64,000 bases of DNA, taken from Macrosoma leucophasiata. Taxonomy: Eukaryota > Arthropoda > Insecta > Lepidoptera > Hedylidae. This document shows positions 1 to 12,200 of this stretch, in pieces. A model generated the notes under the pieces. That model saw nothing but the letters and a program-made list of their open reading frames with translations. It searched no databases and had not been told where the DNA came from. The position numbers were made by a program, and so were the translations under genes. The DNA lies in contig JAWQUS010000002.1 in the NCBI GenBank assembly GCA_036365455.1, forward strand, positions 9,238,001 to 9,302,000. The letters are read 5' to 3'. Positions within the stretch are counted from its first letter, which is position 1. The number at the start of each line of letters is the position of its first letter.

Positions 1-1699
1 ACACTGAAATATTTTTTTATGGAGTGTATAGTAAAATTCATGTGATATACATTTTCACTGAAGGTAGAGGCACCGCATTACCTTATCAACTTGCCGCTAA
101 TGGTAGTGTTCAGTGCTATTATGTTCAGTCAGGTGGTAATATTTTCAGCACAGAGGCATAGATAGTAACTTTGAACTAAGGAGTGGCAAGTATGGCAACG
201 CATCTACACTAGGGTATAGGCGCCACCGCATTACCTAATCTGCCTGCCGCCAAATGGTAGTGGTCCAGCACTATCGTGTTCCGGTTAGATGGTAATGTAT
301 GGCCCCGTTATAACTATCACATAGACAACAAATTAAGCCTAAGGGGTGGGAACGCATCTCCATTTTGACTCTGGTTTTTGTGTAGATATGTATAGGCTGC
401 AGTCATCACTAAACATCAATGTGAGCTGCATGCATGCTTCGTGCACCGCTATTTGATATGCCACCTTACTTATTACAAATAAAAAAAGAAGTCTGATTTT
501 AATGTAGATGTTTATAGGCTATAGTATTTATTCACTTACCATCAATGTAACCTCTATGCCCGTTTACCATTTCATCACATAGAACTGTATAAATATTTAT
601 TCCATAGTATAATTGTAACATACTAACGGCCAAATACTCAAACGTCACTCAAATGTAAGTGGGTCTTTTGTCTTTATAAAACACGTTCAAACGATAGAGA
701 TAGCGCACATTTGAGCGTTGCTTAAAATTGAGTGACCTTTGAGTATTGGACCATAAATCCCATGTGTACTCATATTCCAGTATAGTTCAAAAGTAAAACA
801 TATATTTTATGCAGAATGTTTAAAAATTGCAGGTTCAGTCTAAGAACGAAGGTAGAAAATAACATTGGGAAATCATGATTTATGATAAGTGGGTTTCATG
901 CTACGAATATAGTGGGTTTCATGCTACGAATAATAATGTAGAAACGAAACTTTCATAATAATATAATCATCGCTTCGATGTTGGTTTCACTGGTGGTAGA
1001 GCTCCAGTGACGGAGCTCGCGGGCGTAGGCACCACCGCATTACCTAATATATTTGCCGCTAAATGGTAGTGTTCAGCACTATCGTGTTCCGGTCAGATGG
1101 TAATGTACGGCCCTGTAATTTCCAAGGCATAACACCTTAGGCCTCAGGAGTGGTAACGCGGTAACGCATCTGCATCTTGACCTTGGTCGTTGTGTGGATG
1201 TCTATAGACTGCAGTTCAAACTAATTGCAATCAAATCAACACATTCAACAGAGACAATGCTGGCATTTGATTGGTTGCGATAAGGTCATTTCGCCGAGCG
1301 GCAATAAAACATCCAATAGCCCGACGCGTTGCGGTGGACCATATTTAAGCCCCGCGTACGGTCCACGAGATAACGTGGAAGAGACATACAGCAAATGTTT
1401 ATTATTAAGTAAAAATAAATATCCGTATTACTATTATTTATATTTGTAATTTAAAATATTAGATAGTTCAAGTAGTGGTAGCCAATAAAGTAACCAATTA
1501 CACAAAATTGTTGCTTTAGGCGACCAGACTATTTCGCGTATAACATCAAAAAGAAGACTCAAAGGAACAAAATAATAAATTGGAGTCAACGGAATTAGAA
1601 ACATAGTACCACCAATAAGATCTAATTTATCTCAGTCAAATTGCTCATTTATATCTTATTTTTAAATTATTAAGCGGAAGTATTACTCACCAAATTATC
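1..1699. repeat. Region downstream of Enoph: degenerate SINE copies and a small MITE
   Basis: No coding sequence recognised. Positions about 61-590 and 981-1225 carry decayed plus-strand copies of the ACTGGTGGTAGAGCTCCAG SINE family described below. Positions about 626-763 form a short inverted-repeat element with 25-bp arms around CCAATACTCAAA (left GGCCAAATACTCAAACGTCA, right its complement with few changes). A minus-strand AATAAA near 1402 could serve the Enoph transcript. Confidence 0.6.
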
Positions 1700-3217
1700 T
1701 TATGCTTCTGTAGGTTGCTCTACTGGATCGGTATGTGGCTCCTCGGTTACAACAGTCTTCACTTTAATCTCTGATACTTCCACTTCAACCTTTTTCTCTG
1801 CTTGCCCATTTTCAGCTTTGCCAGTATCACCATTAGAACCGTTAACTTCCTTGCCATTTTCGACCGATAATCGAGAACTTAATTCCTCATCTTTATTAGC
1901 ATCACCATTCAGAGTCGTAGGTTCTGTTTCACCATTTGTAGCTTTACCATTAACCTGTACTTCGTTAACAACATTTCCTGTTTTAGTCTCTTCTTTATCG
2001 TTTTCTTTCGTTTCAGGTAGGACGACTTCAGTGGCATTTGTTTTATCGCCGGATTCTTTACTTTCTACAACTTCTTTTTGTGCCTCTTCAACGGGTGCTG
2101 GCAACTCTGTTTGAATTTCAGGTGGACTACTATCTTTAACTTCCTCAGATTTTTTTTCGGCTTCTACTTTGTCTTTCGCTTTTTCTTCAACAATATTATC
2201 TGCTGCCTCTGTTTTACTTTCACTTGGAACCTCGACAGATTCTGGTTTTGCGTCTTCCGCTATTTGTTTAACAGTATTCAAACCACTATTTTCACTTTGT
2301 TTCATTTCGAGTTCTAATTCAGTGTCCAGTATTCTATCAACAATATCATTTGAGTCTGTATTTTCTGTTTCCATTACTTCTTCAGCAATTGGGTTAAGCA
2401 AAGGTTTAATGGGTATGTTGTCTAAATTAGTGACATCTTGCACTTTCGATAAGATTTCATCACATTCCTTTTCAAGCACTTCTCCGACAGTCTGTAATTC
2501 TTCAATTGCTTCATTAGCACTAGGTTCTTCAATAACGGGCTCCAGATCGTCAATGATTTCAGCCATCTCTAAATCTTGTTTTTCCCCAGTAATCTCCTCA
2601 ACCTCTGTAATAACAACAGGAGGGGTCTCTTCAACAACAGGTTCCTTTCCTAATACAGTTTCAGATTCCACTTCTGTTTTTGGCACATCATCTTTAACTT
2701 TATCAGTCTCTTCATGTTTAGTTACAGATACCTCTGTAGTTTCAACTGACTTCCCATTTTCGACCACAACTTCGTTGGCAGGCTTCTTTTCTTCCTTGGA
2801 CTCAACTTTTGGTGCATCTGCTTTCTCTACCACTTTAGGCGGTTCACTGTCTGTTGCAGATTCCTTGATTGGCTCTGCCTTGCTTGTTGGTTCCGTAGTT
2901 TCAGTTACAGTTTTTACATTTTCTTCTTTTTCATTCGTGTTTGTGTCCATTTTTTCAGTCTCTTTCTCTTTTTCAGTCTTTTCCTTGCTCTCTACAGGTT
3001 CAGATTCCATAATTGTATCTTTAGGTGCTGCGACGGGTGCGGGAGATTCTTCTGTTTTCTTTTGATCATCAGTAGTTTCAGTATTGACTTCTTCCTCTAC
3101 TTCCATTTTTTCCGGTTCCTCTTTCTTTTCCTCTGGAGCAGTCTCAGTAATTTCTTCGGAAGCAGTCTTAACGTCGTTGTCAGTGTCAGTTTTTGGCACC
3201 TTAGCCGGCTGCTCCTC
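1700..3217 (-). CDS. Enoph1: Enoph exon 6: acidic, disordered C-terminal extension
   Basis: 1518 nt, 505 to 506 codons plus stop, with acceptor ATTACAG just upstream of 3217 and stop TAA at 1702-1700. The exon starts EEQPAKVPKTDTDND and runs in one open frame. Composition is dominated by Glu, Lys, Val, Thr and Ser, with many KE/EE/TE runs and no predicted fold, membrane segment or cysteine cluster that I can see. Linkage to the enzyme rests on phase agreement, strand, order and the absence of any other host exon in the 2.96 kb between. The alternative is an independent acidic protein; no promoter or good start codon supports that (the first in-frame candidate start is a GTG). Confidence 0.75.
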   Translation of the reverse strand, partial: EEQPAKVPKTDTDNDVKTASEEITETAPEEKKEEPEKMEVEEEVNTETTDDQKKTEESPAPVAAPKDTIMESEPVESKEKTEKEKETEKMDTNTNEKEENVKTVTETTEPTSKAEPIKESATDSEPPKVVEKADAPKVESKEEKKPANEVVVENGKSVETTEVSVTKHEETDKVKDDVPKTEVESETVLGKEPVVEETPPVVITEVEEITGEKQDLEMAEIIDDLEPVIEEPSANEAIEELQTVGEVLEKECDEILSKVQDVTNLDNIPIKPLLNPIAEEVMETENTDSNDIVDRILDTELELEMKQSENSGLNTVKQIAEDAKPESVEVPSESKTEAADNIVEEKAKDKVEAEKKSEEVKDSSPPEIQTELPAPVEEAQKEVVESKESGDKTNATEVVLPETKENDKEETKTGNVVNEVQVNGKATNGETEPTTLNGDANKDEELSSRLSVENGKEVNGSNGDTGKAENGQAEKKVEVEVSEIKVKTVVTEEPHTDPVEQPTEA

Positions 3218-6200
3218 CTGTAATTATGTAATAATGATAATTAATTGAAAATTATTATTTAATATTCTTTTTATGAATATAGATGTCAGTATTGCCTTTG
3301 GTGAGTGGGTACTTGGAATTTCAACAAATTTAATAAAAAAAATACACAGTCTGGGTATACCCAGTTGAAGTGTAGGTTATTCACTGAATTCATTCAATAG
3401 GGTTGAAGAGCATCGTGCAAAGAAAGAATAGTGTATATTTGTAAATGTTTATTACAATAAAACTTATAAAGGTAACAAAATTTGATTGGAGTACATATTA
3501 TATTAATTAACAGAACGATGTATAACAAGTTCTAACTAGCTAACCTATCAAAGGACTATACTGGCACTGTAATTAGACTAAGTAAACTACGGAAGCAACA
3601 AGCAAGGACTCTCCTACTAAATATCACTCATCTCAGAGCCAACTGTCAATCAGCATGCTGTACAGTATAAAAATCTAGGCGGTTTTGCAGAATTGTCCTT
3701 AAGTTGGTGTTTCCCACTTATTTAAAGAAATAAATCTGGATGAGCACATACCTTCCGTAAAATTTTATAAAAAACCTTTTATTATTCCGAGAAAATATAG
3801 TTAACAATCATCTTAGTTACAAGTGCATGGATTGCTAATTTTACCGATTTATCATTTTGAACTTTTTTGTTAATTTATACAATAATAAAATATAAAAGAA
3901 AATCATTACAGTAAAAGTAAATCTTGTGTTATTTTTTTAAAAATACGCTTACACTCACCGCCCAACAGTAGGTATAAACCTGTGTCGTGGGTGCCGTTGT
4001 ATACAAACAACACATACACAAACACCCAGACCCGAATCAAGTATCTGTAGACCATACAAATATATTTTGTTCCAGTGCGGGGATCGAACCCGCGTCCCTT
4101 CGAATCAAACAGTCGTCTAACACCAATGGACCAACCGGGTCTTCATGTTAAGGTAACATTAAAATAAAAAAATCTGATTAACTGAATTATGTTCGCAATG
4201 TCAGACCCAGTTCTCGAGGAGATTCTGCCATGTATGGATATGAATGGGATTACTTTCTTAAATACTTATTTTATTATTTGGTTCTTGTATAATACATACT
4301 TAAGACTATAGATTATACACAAATACATGAACAACACATATTTCTTAACAAAATATAGCACATATGAGTAAAAGGTAAGAATAAAGGTAAGGTAAGGTTA
4401 AAGGTAATTATACCTTTTACTTGTATATGCTAAATTATAAAAACATACATTATGAAACAAACCATCACCACCACTACCCGCGACAAACAAGAACAAGCCT
4501 CCAAATATACTGCGTATTAACAACGACCTGATAACGACAAAATATACGCAACGACGTAATAGAACTGAAAAAATCTAAATTAAATAAAAGGAAATCAAAA
4601 CGTCTGGTAGTCCCAATTGCGACAAAACGGTTTCGTTGCTTCGTCTCTTGGTGGAGAGTTACTACAATCGGGGAATACTACGCCATAGTGGAGTCTAATA
4701 AAAAAAGCTTTGTAATAAAAAGAAACGTTACGGCTAATAAAAATAAAAAAGAAACGTCACGGCTAATAAAAATAAAAAAAAATACGCTTACACTCACAAA
4801 AATAAAAATGCTTTGTTCTTAGTTTGTTTTTTTTTTTGCACTAAACAATAATAAACACAAAATAATATCAATTTTAAAACTTATTACTTATTTTGAAAAT
4901 AACTTTTTTTTTTCCATAATTAAAAAATTAACTACATACAATAATAGCTTTTTACTGGATTTGCAAGTTGGATAATATAAACAAAACAAGCAATACCTAC
5001 CCAAAGTATGCAGAATAGACAATATACTACAAAAAATATATTAAGTAGATAATTTTTAACACCAATATGCACAAACGTGTAAGTCATTTGTATACATATA
5101 TATATACATAGGGGAAAAGGGTTCAGGCCATGAAGATAAACTCGTCCCGCAAACACGAAGTTGGTCCAATTAATAATAAATTTGGTTGAACTGAAACATT
5201 GCTATTCCTTGAAATACTTGGTAATCTATACAAAGTACTTGGATACATAGTAGCTGCAGTAAAATATCGTCAAGGCAAACATAAGTTTGGAGTTTAGGTT
5301 AAAAAAAAAACGATGCGTCCAATCTGGAGGCACGGTGGCGGTCGCGGTGGCGATTTCGTTGCATGCAGAAGTAGTTCACACCAAATCTTTTTTTTTCGCC
5401 TACTAATTACTTGTGTGCAGCGTTCAGATAGTACCGGCAGCAACTGATTGCGGCCGTGTGATGATCGTGCGTCCGAACGCTGCAATGTTGCTGCAGTAAC
5501 TGATCGCCATTGCGGACGCAAATAGGACGCGTCGGTTTCTTTCGCTTTACGCACTAGTTGGATATAATATACTGATTAAGATTGTTTATAACAAGAACTT
5601 ATAAGGTAGGAGGAAATGTAAGTTTGTCTATTAAATGCAGTCTACTGTGCTCATCTGTCGTAACGCTAACATGACATGTCAGTATTGACTGTAAGAGTGT
5701 GTTTTAGCTGAAATGATTAAAATTAAGTGATCATATCTAAATTTGTACTAACAAGATTACAAAGTTTCATAAGAGTTTACAAAGATTCTTAATTCGGCTG
5801 AACACGAAATTAATTGGAGGTGTTTAGAACAAATAAGATATTATTTCAGATCAGTCAAATAGTGATATAATATTTTTCTATTGTGTTTAAATATAAATAC
5901 AATCAGGACCACCCTAAATTAAAACAGAATTCAAAATCACATCTAGTCTAAGCCAATGATATAATGTATCTACCCTGGGTTAGGTACATTTCTTTACTTC
6001 CTATAACATCATTTTAACTACCATAATAATCTAAGGTGGTGATATGAAGCCCAATTTTGGACTTGCGAAACATCTTCAGCTTCATGGCCTGAACAGAAGG
6101 AAAACATCCAACCATAGTAATTCATAGATACATTAATTACGGTGCATGCAAAGCGGCTACGGAGGAATATCATCGTGGCACCTGTGGGTCGGTCTTGCGC

Positions 6201-9200
6201 TTGTTGGAGACGGTGAGCTGGGCGAGGCTGTGGATGACCGCATACGATCCAGTCACGTCGTCGGGCAGCGGTGCATTGCCCTCGCGGCTCACCAACGCCA
6301 CCTGCAAGCCTGCGTCTCGCGCTGCTTCGGCCTCTGCGAGTTGTTAGAACATAATGTTAGACTAGGAGTTTCCATAAAGGGTGCGTGCCTCCTAATGGCG
6401 ACGTAGATATCTTCAACAAAGAAATAAAGATAGAACCATGAGTGTGACAATAGTGGATTGAAAATGTTGAAATATGTCCATAACATAGTCACACCCTGGA
6501 CAATCTGCTATAATTCTATACAAACGCTTATTCTGGTTACACAATCAATCAGTACACGCGCACGTCGAAATGTAGCACGCTCGCAACCTCAATGTTGAAG
6601 CTTATTCAACTGCCTCTCGAGAGGGGGTGATGGGGGAGGCGGGGAAATCGGGTGGGATGTCAGTGTCCTTTCTATCCGTAGTATTATTACATATTCTCTG
6701 ACATTGTCCCGCATGAGTTGCATAAAGTTTCATGGTTGTTATTTGGAAACCTCTCCTACCATTATAGACATGGGTATCTCATATAGTTATAATAGGTCGT
6801 TAGCCATCTTTAAAACCACACATTTTTTTATATATACATACATATATTTTTTATACACATTTTATTATGTTTCTCATGTTATTCAAATCGGTTATTGGCA
6901 CTATATAAGGAATATTACTAAATTGGTTTATAGTAGGTACTGACTTGTTTCATAATCAGAACAGGTGTTAGTTTATGCAGGATATGTGATGGTGCCAATT
7001 TGCAGGTAATAATAATGAATTAATTTATACTTAATTATTTATGCTTTGAAAAATTTTAATGGATATTACAAGATATTGTCTTGTTAATGCTTAATTCTCC
7101 TTCAGGTTCATCAATTTAGAAAAATGGATATCCCACTATGTGAAGCATTGTAAATAAAATTTTCTTACCTTTCATAATGTCAGTCAAAAAGAGTATGTCT
7201 CCTGGCCCAGTGCCAATTTTTTCGACAATGGCTTTGTAACTAGTCGCCTCCTGTTTGCCACCCACAGCGGTGTCAAAGTGGCCATCGATAAACTGCAGCA
7301 AATCTCCTGCCAGGGACTGACCAAAAAGCAGCTTTTGGGCCTGAACAGAACCCGACGAGTATATGTATATTTTTTGACCATCTACAGAGTGCCACTGCTC
7401 GAGTGCTGGCAAGACATCGTCATATACACTGAAAAATAATGGCATAATTTTATTTACAATAACATGTTGTAATTATAAGACAAAGAGCAACACAGACCAG
7501 AGGGGAGTAGCCATATGCAGGCTTTCCCCTCTGTCAAAGTACAAGCCTAAGTGGGCCTATGCCTGTCGCCTAGATGTTTAAATTAAAAAGTTAAGATGTG
7601 AGTTTCGTAGTAATAGACGATTTTTGTAGTGTGTGTGTGTCACACGCATTTCTCCCCGCAAAAACGACAGACTATTTTGCATCAGTAATAAACGCTATGG
7701 CTACTCCGTCCGGTCCGCTGCGGCCGGTGGCCCGTGTTGCTCTATGTTATAAGACAACCAGCTGATACAGTATTCCTTAATGACTGCTTAATTCAATAGG
7801 TCACACATCATGGATCACTCAATGCAGACTAAAATGTTAACTAATAAAAAATAAAACTGATATACATTTAATTCAGGCAGGCTCCATAATTTGTTGATAA
7901 TACATACAAAACTTATAGAACTATGTTAGTAAAATACAATTGAATGAATGCCTATGGATTAGGCATTCATTCAATTGTCAAGATTTTGTGATATTTCACT
8001 TAAACAGATAAATATTATTGAGTTGCCTTGTCTATTTACGTAAACGTAACTTTACGACTGTATTTCCAGAAGGGGTAGGCAGTGATAAAATTGAAGTATT
8101 CAAGCATATATGCTAACCCACATTTCACAGGCTACGTATTGTGCCATGCCACAGGTAGCAAGCCTATTAACATATACGGGCTAGTTACCAAACTCAGAGG
8201 GTTGCACTGGGAAACTACCTTAAAATGAAAAAATTCCAATAGCACCAGAGATACGCCCCCAACCCGGGATCGAACCCAGGACCCCAGCGGAGCAGAAGTG
8301 ACCTGCTACCACCAGACTACTGAGGCGAATTACGTAACATGCTACAAATGTAATTACTTTTCACAGTTCTCTTTCTTAAAGTGTTCACATAGGATTCGTG
8401 AAACCTAAATGTTTTTAGAAATGTTTTATGCACTAAGCCTGGGTTGCACCAAAATATTTGTTAAAGTTATTGTAACATTTCCCATCCTTCTCTAACTTAA
8501 AGAAATATAACTTTTTTATAACTTATACTTTTAACTTTTCCTGGTGCAACTCAGGCTTAAAGAATTATTCATTGGAAATTCAATTCCTGTAACAACTTTG
8601 GTTTGTAGATAACATGACCCAGAATAGAAGGTCATGGTTGCTCGATAGTTTCGTAAGAATCTGTAAGTCTCCATATGAACAAAACAAAACTATGTTATTC
8701 TATACATTGTTTAGTATAGAAAGTTTTTTTTTTTTTATGTAATAAAAGTGGCAAACAAGCGTGCAGTTCACATTGATGTTAAGTGATGACTGCAGCCTAT
8801 TGACACTTACACAATGACCAGAGGTGAAAATGCAAATGCGCTGCCACTACTGAGGCATTAGGTGTTATGCCTCTGTGCCGGAAATTACAGAGCTGTTCAT
8901 TACCACCTGACCGAAACATGATAGTGCTGAACACTACCATTTAACGGCAAGTATATTAGGTAATGCGGTGGTGCCTACGCCCGCGAGCTCCATCACTGGA
9001 GCTCTACCACCAGTAAAAAATAAAGTATAGAAGTATAGATACATCTTATAAATTTAGTTTTTTTTTTCGTTTTTAAAACGTGACGTATGTGGCCGGCTTG
9101 AATGATAGCAGTGTGGACGCAAGCAATGGTTTCATTGATTTGATAATTCGTGACCATCGTCACCACTTCGCTTGGCTTAAACTTCTTCATCTTTTCCATC

Positions 9201-12200
9201 TGTACTAAAATTAATTAAGGCTAGTTTGGGTCACCCTTTGTCCATAGTACCACAAACATAGCTTTTTTGGCAGTGGTAATTAATGCTTAATTTGAATGAT
9301 TTTGAATAACCAGAGAGATCCTCTCTCTTATATTAGTAATTTGTCAGCCTGTCTTTCAAAATGTTCAAGCCAACAACAGTCTTTACAAATGTAAGCATAC
9401 TCACTGTCCCTTGATATCACCGTTATCATAGCCCTGCTTCCAGATCAGGCCCTGCAATTGTTTTAAAGCGCCAACTTTACGGTCCGAAGACATCTGCCAC
9501 TTCACATTGTTGACTAGTCCCTCGATTTGGTCTTCCTTAGAGGCATCCTGAAAATCAAAAAAAGAACTTTCAAACTTGAGTTCGTACCTTGTCTTATATT
9601 TCATCAAAAATTGTTTTTCAGCTTGTTCTCTTTCTCAGTGCCAGAGATTTCCAGTGTGTACCACGGAATGGCATGTAACTCGAACATAACGTCACCAGAG
9701 ATCATTGATTCAGTTACAATAAAAACACACCTACATACTCGTACATTTACAAATGCGGTGATGTGATTCCGAGATAAATCGTTTAGGATAGCGTGTCATA
9801 GAAGATTGGAAACTGCTTTATTCTAATTATTAACCATAATTACCTCTCCAGGAATAGCAACGACTCCTACGACGCTTTTTTCTTTATCTTCCAATGCGAG
9901 CTTACGAAGCGCGGTAACAGCCTCTTTCACGTCATCGTTCTCCCATTGGCTGTCAAGAAAACTCTTCACATTTTCCTCGGCATAAGGAAACAGTTTATCC
10001 TGGGAACAAACATAATAAAACCGTAAATATATGTACGTACTAAGCTTTTCACACGATGATCATGACTAAAAAATGGAACTCTTAACTTGAGAAATAATGC
10101 TTGACTTGGCGGGGACACTGCCCCATACAAATAAAATAAGTTTGTTTGTTGCAAACAGTTTGACGAATACTCGAATACATATAGAAATAAATATATTTCC
10201 CCTTTGATTAAGTTTAGATTTTTATGACGACTGACACACATAATGGGTTGGGGAAAAAGTCTTTTCGCATTATAGTATGTATGAACTTATAATAAAATCT
10301 CTTTGGCTGTAGTATTTGTATCTGGCTGGTTTTGGTATCATTTAATTATCATTAATTTTTTTTTAATTTTAAAGAACATAATTCCAAATTCAAATTAGGC
10401 AAATGTGTGATTTTCATTTGTTTTTCGTACTGTCAAGATGAGTGAATCTAATGAAGAAATTCGATACATTTTAAAATTTTACTACAAAAAAGGTAAAAAT
10501 GCAACGCAAGCCGCGAAAAAAATTTGCGATGTTTATGGACCTAGTGCAGTGTCTGTGAGAGTAGCACAAATTTGGTAGCGTTTTCAATCCGGAAATTTTG
10601 ATGTCAAGGATGCACCTCGCTCTGGTCGCCCTATTACGGATAAAATGGATGCCATTTTTGAAAAAGTGGAGCAAGATCGACATATCAGTAGTTACGACGT
10701 AGCTGAAGAACTGAGAATTGATCACAAAACACTTTTGGCGCATTTGAAAAAAGCTGGGTACAAAAAAAAGCTCGATATTTGGGTACCTCACGAGCTCACT
10801 GAAAGAAACCTAATGAACCGTGTACTCATTTGTTATTTTTCTTCATTGTGATTCTTTATTACGACGTAATGAAACTGTGACTGTGTAAATGACTGTGGCG
10901 AAACCCGGGTTAACTCGCAATAAGGTGATGTTGTGTGTGTGGTGGGATTGGAAGGGCATTATTCATTATGAGCTATTACCACCAGGCAGGACTATCGATT
11001 CTGAACTCTACTACGAACAACTGATGAGATTAAAGCAAGAAGTTGAGAGAAAGCGGCCGGAATTGATCAACAGAAGGGGTGTGGTGTTTTATCATGATAA
11101 CGCTAGACCTCACACATCTATAGCCACTCAGCAAAAATTAAGAGAGTTTGGCTGGGAGGTGTTAATGCATCCGTCGTATAGTCCTGACCTGCACCTTCAG
11201 ATTTCCACCTGTTTCGGTCTCTTCAGAATTCTTTATGCAATGTTAGGTTAACATCACGAGAGGACTGCCAAATCCACTTGTCGCGGTATTTTGATGAGAA
11301 GTCCCAAAATTTTTATAGCAATGGGATCATGTCCCTACCTACAAGATGGCAAAAGGTTATCGAACAAAATGGTACATACTTCAGTTAAATTTAAATAAAC
11401 TATATTAAAAAATGTTATGAATTATCTTAAAAAATGCAAAGAAACTTTTTCCCCAATCTAATACTAAACTTGCTCTTTGGCCTTTCGGAAAGTAATTCAT
11501 GGGTGAATACACAAAACAAAACTAGTTAATTTCAGAAAAACGTCGATTTATATTTGGATTTTTGTAATGTGCAAACAATTACCAATTTTTTTCACTGGTG
11601 GTAGAGCTCCAGTGACCTTGAGGGCGTCGGCGCCACACCACAGTACCTAAACTAAGTGCCGCTATGGTAGCGGGATCGTGTTCAGCTCTATCACGTTTCG
11701 GTCATTTCCGGCACTGAGGCATAATATCGATTTATTACACTGCACCTTATTTAAATAATCACCACTACCCAAAGGTTGACTGGTAGAGAATGCTTTTTAG
11801 TATTAAGTCCACCACCAGTTTACTGATGGTAGAGCCCCAGTGACGGAGCTCGCGGGCGTAGGCACCACCGCATTACCTAATATACCCATTTGCCGCCAAA
11901 TGGTAGTGTTCAGCACTATCGTGTTGCGGTCAGGTGGTAATGTACGGCCCTGTAATTTACGGCACAGAGGCATAACACCTTAGGCCTCAGGAGTGGTAAC
12001 GCTTCTGCATTTTGACCTTGGTCTTTGTGTGGGTGTCTATAGGCTGCAGTCATCACTTAACATCAATGTGAACTGCATGCTTGTTTGCCAATTCCATTAC
12101 ATAAAAAAACACATTTATGTGTTAGCCAAACTGAGGCCCGAGGTTAGCCACACAAAAGTTACACGAGGCGGTCTCAGTGCTAAGTAGCATTCTCTCCCAG

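Noticed and set aside
2078..3065. Long plus-strand ORFs opposite the Enoph tail exon (up to 298 codons)
   Set aside because: Antisense shadows of a low-complexity Glu/Lys-rich exon; Ser/Phe/Thr-rich translations with no motifs.
4070..4145. Possible tRNA gene on the minus strand
   Set aside because: Box A and box B are present, but the acceptor arms do not pair and a SINE body follows directly.
5294..5554. 86-codon minus-strand ORF in a GC-rich patch of Enoph intron 5
   Set aside because: Contains a poly-Lys/Arg run from a homopolymer and no motif; likely transposon debris.
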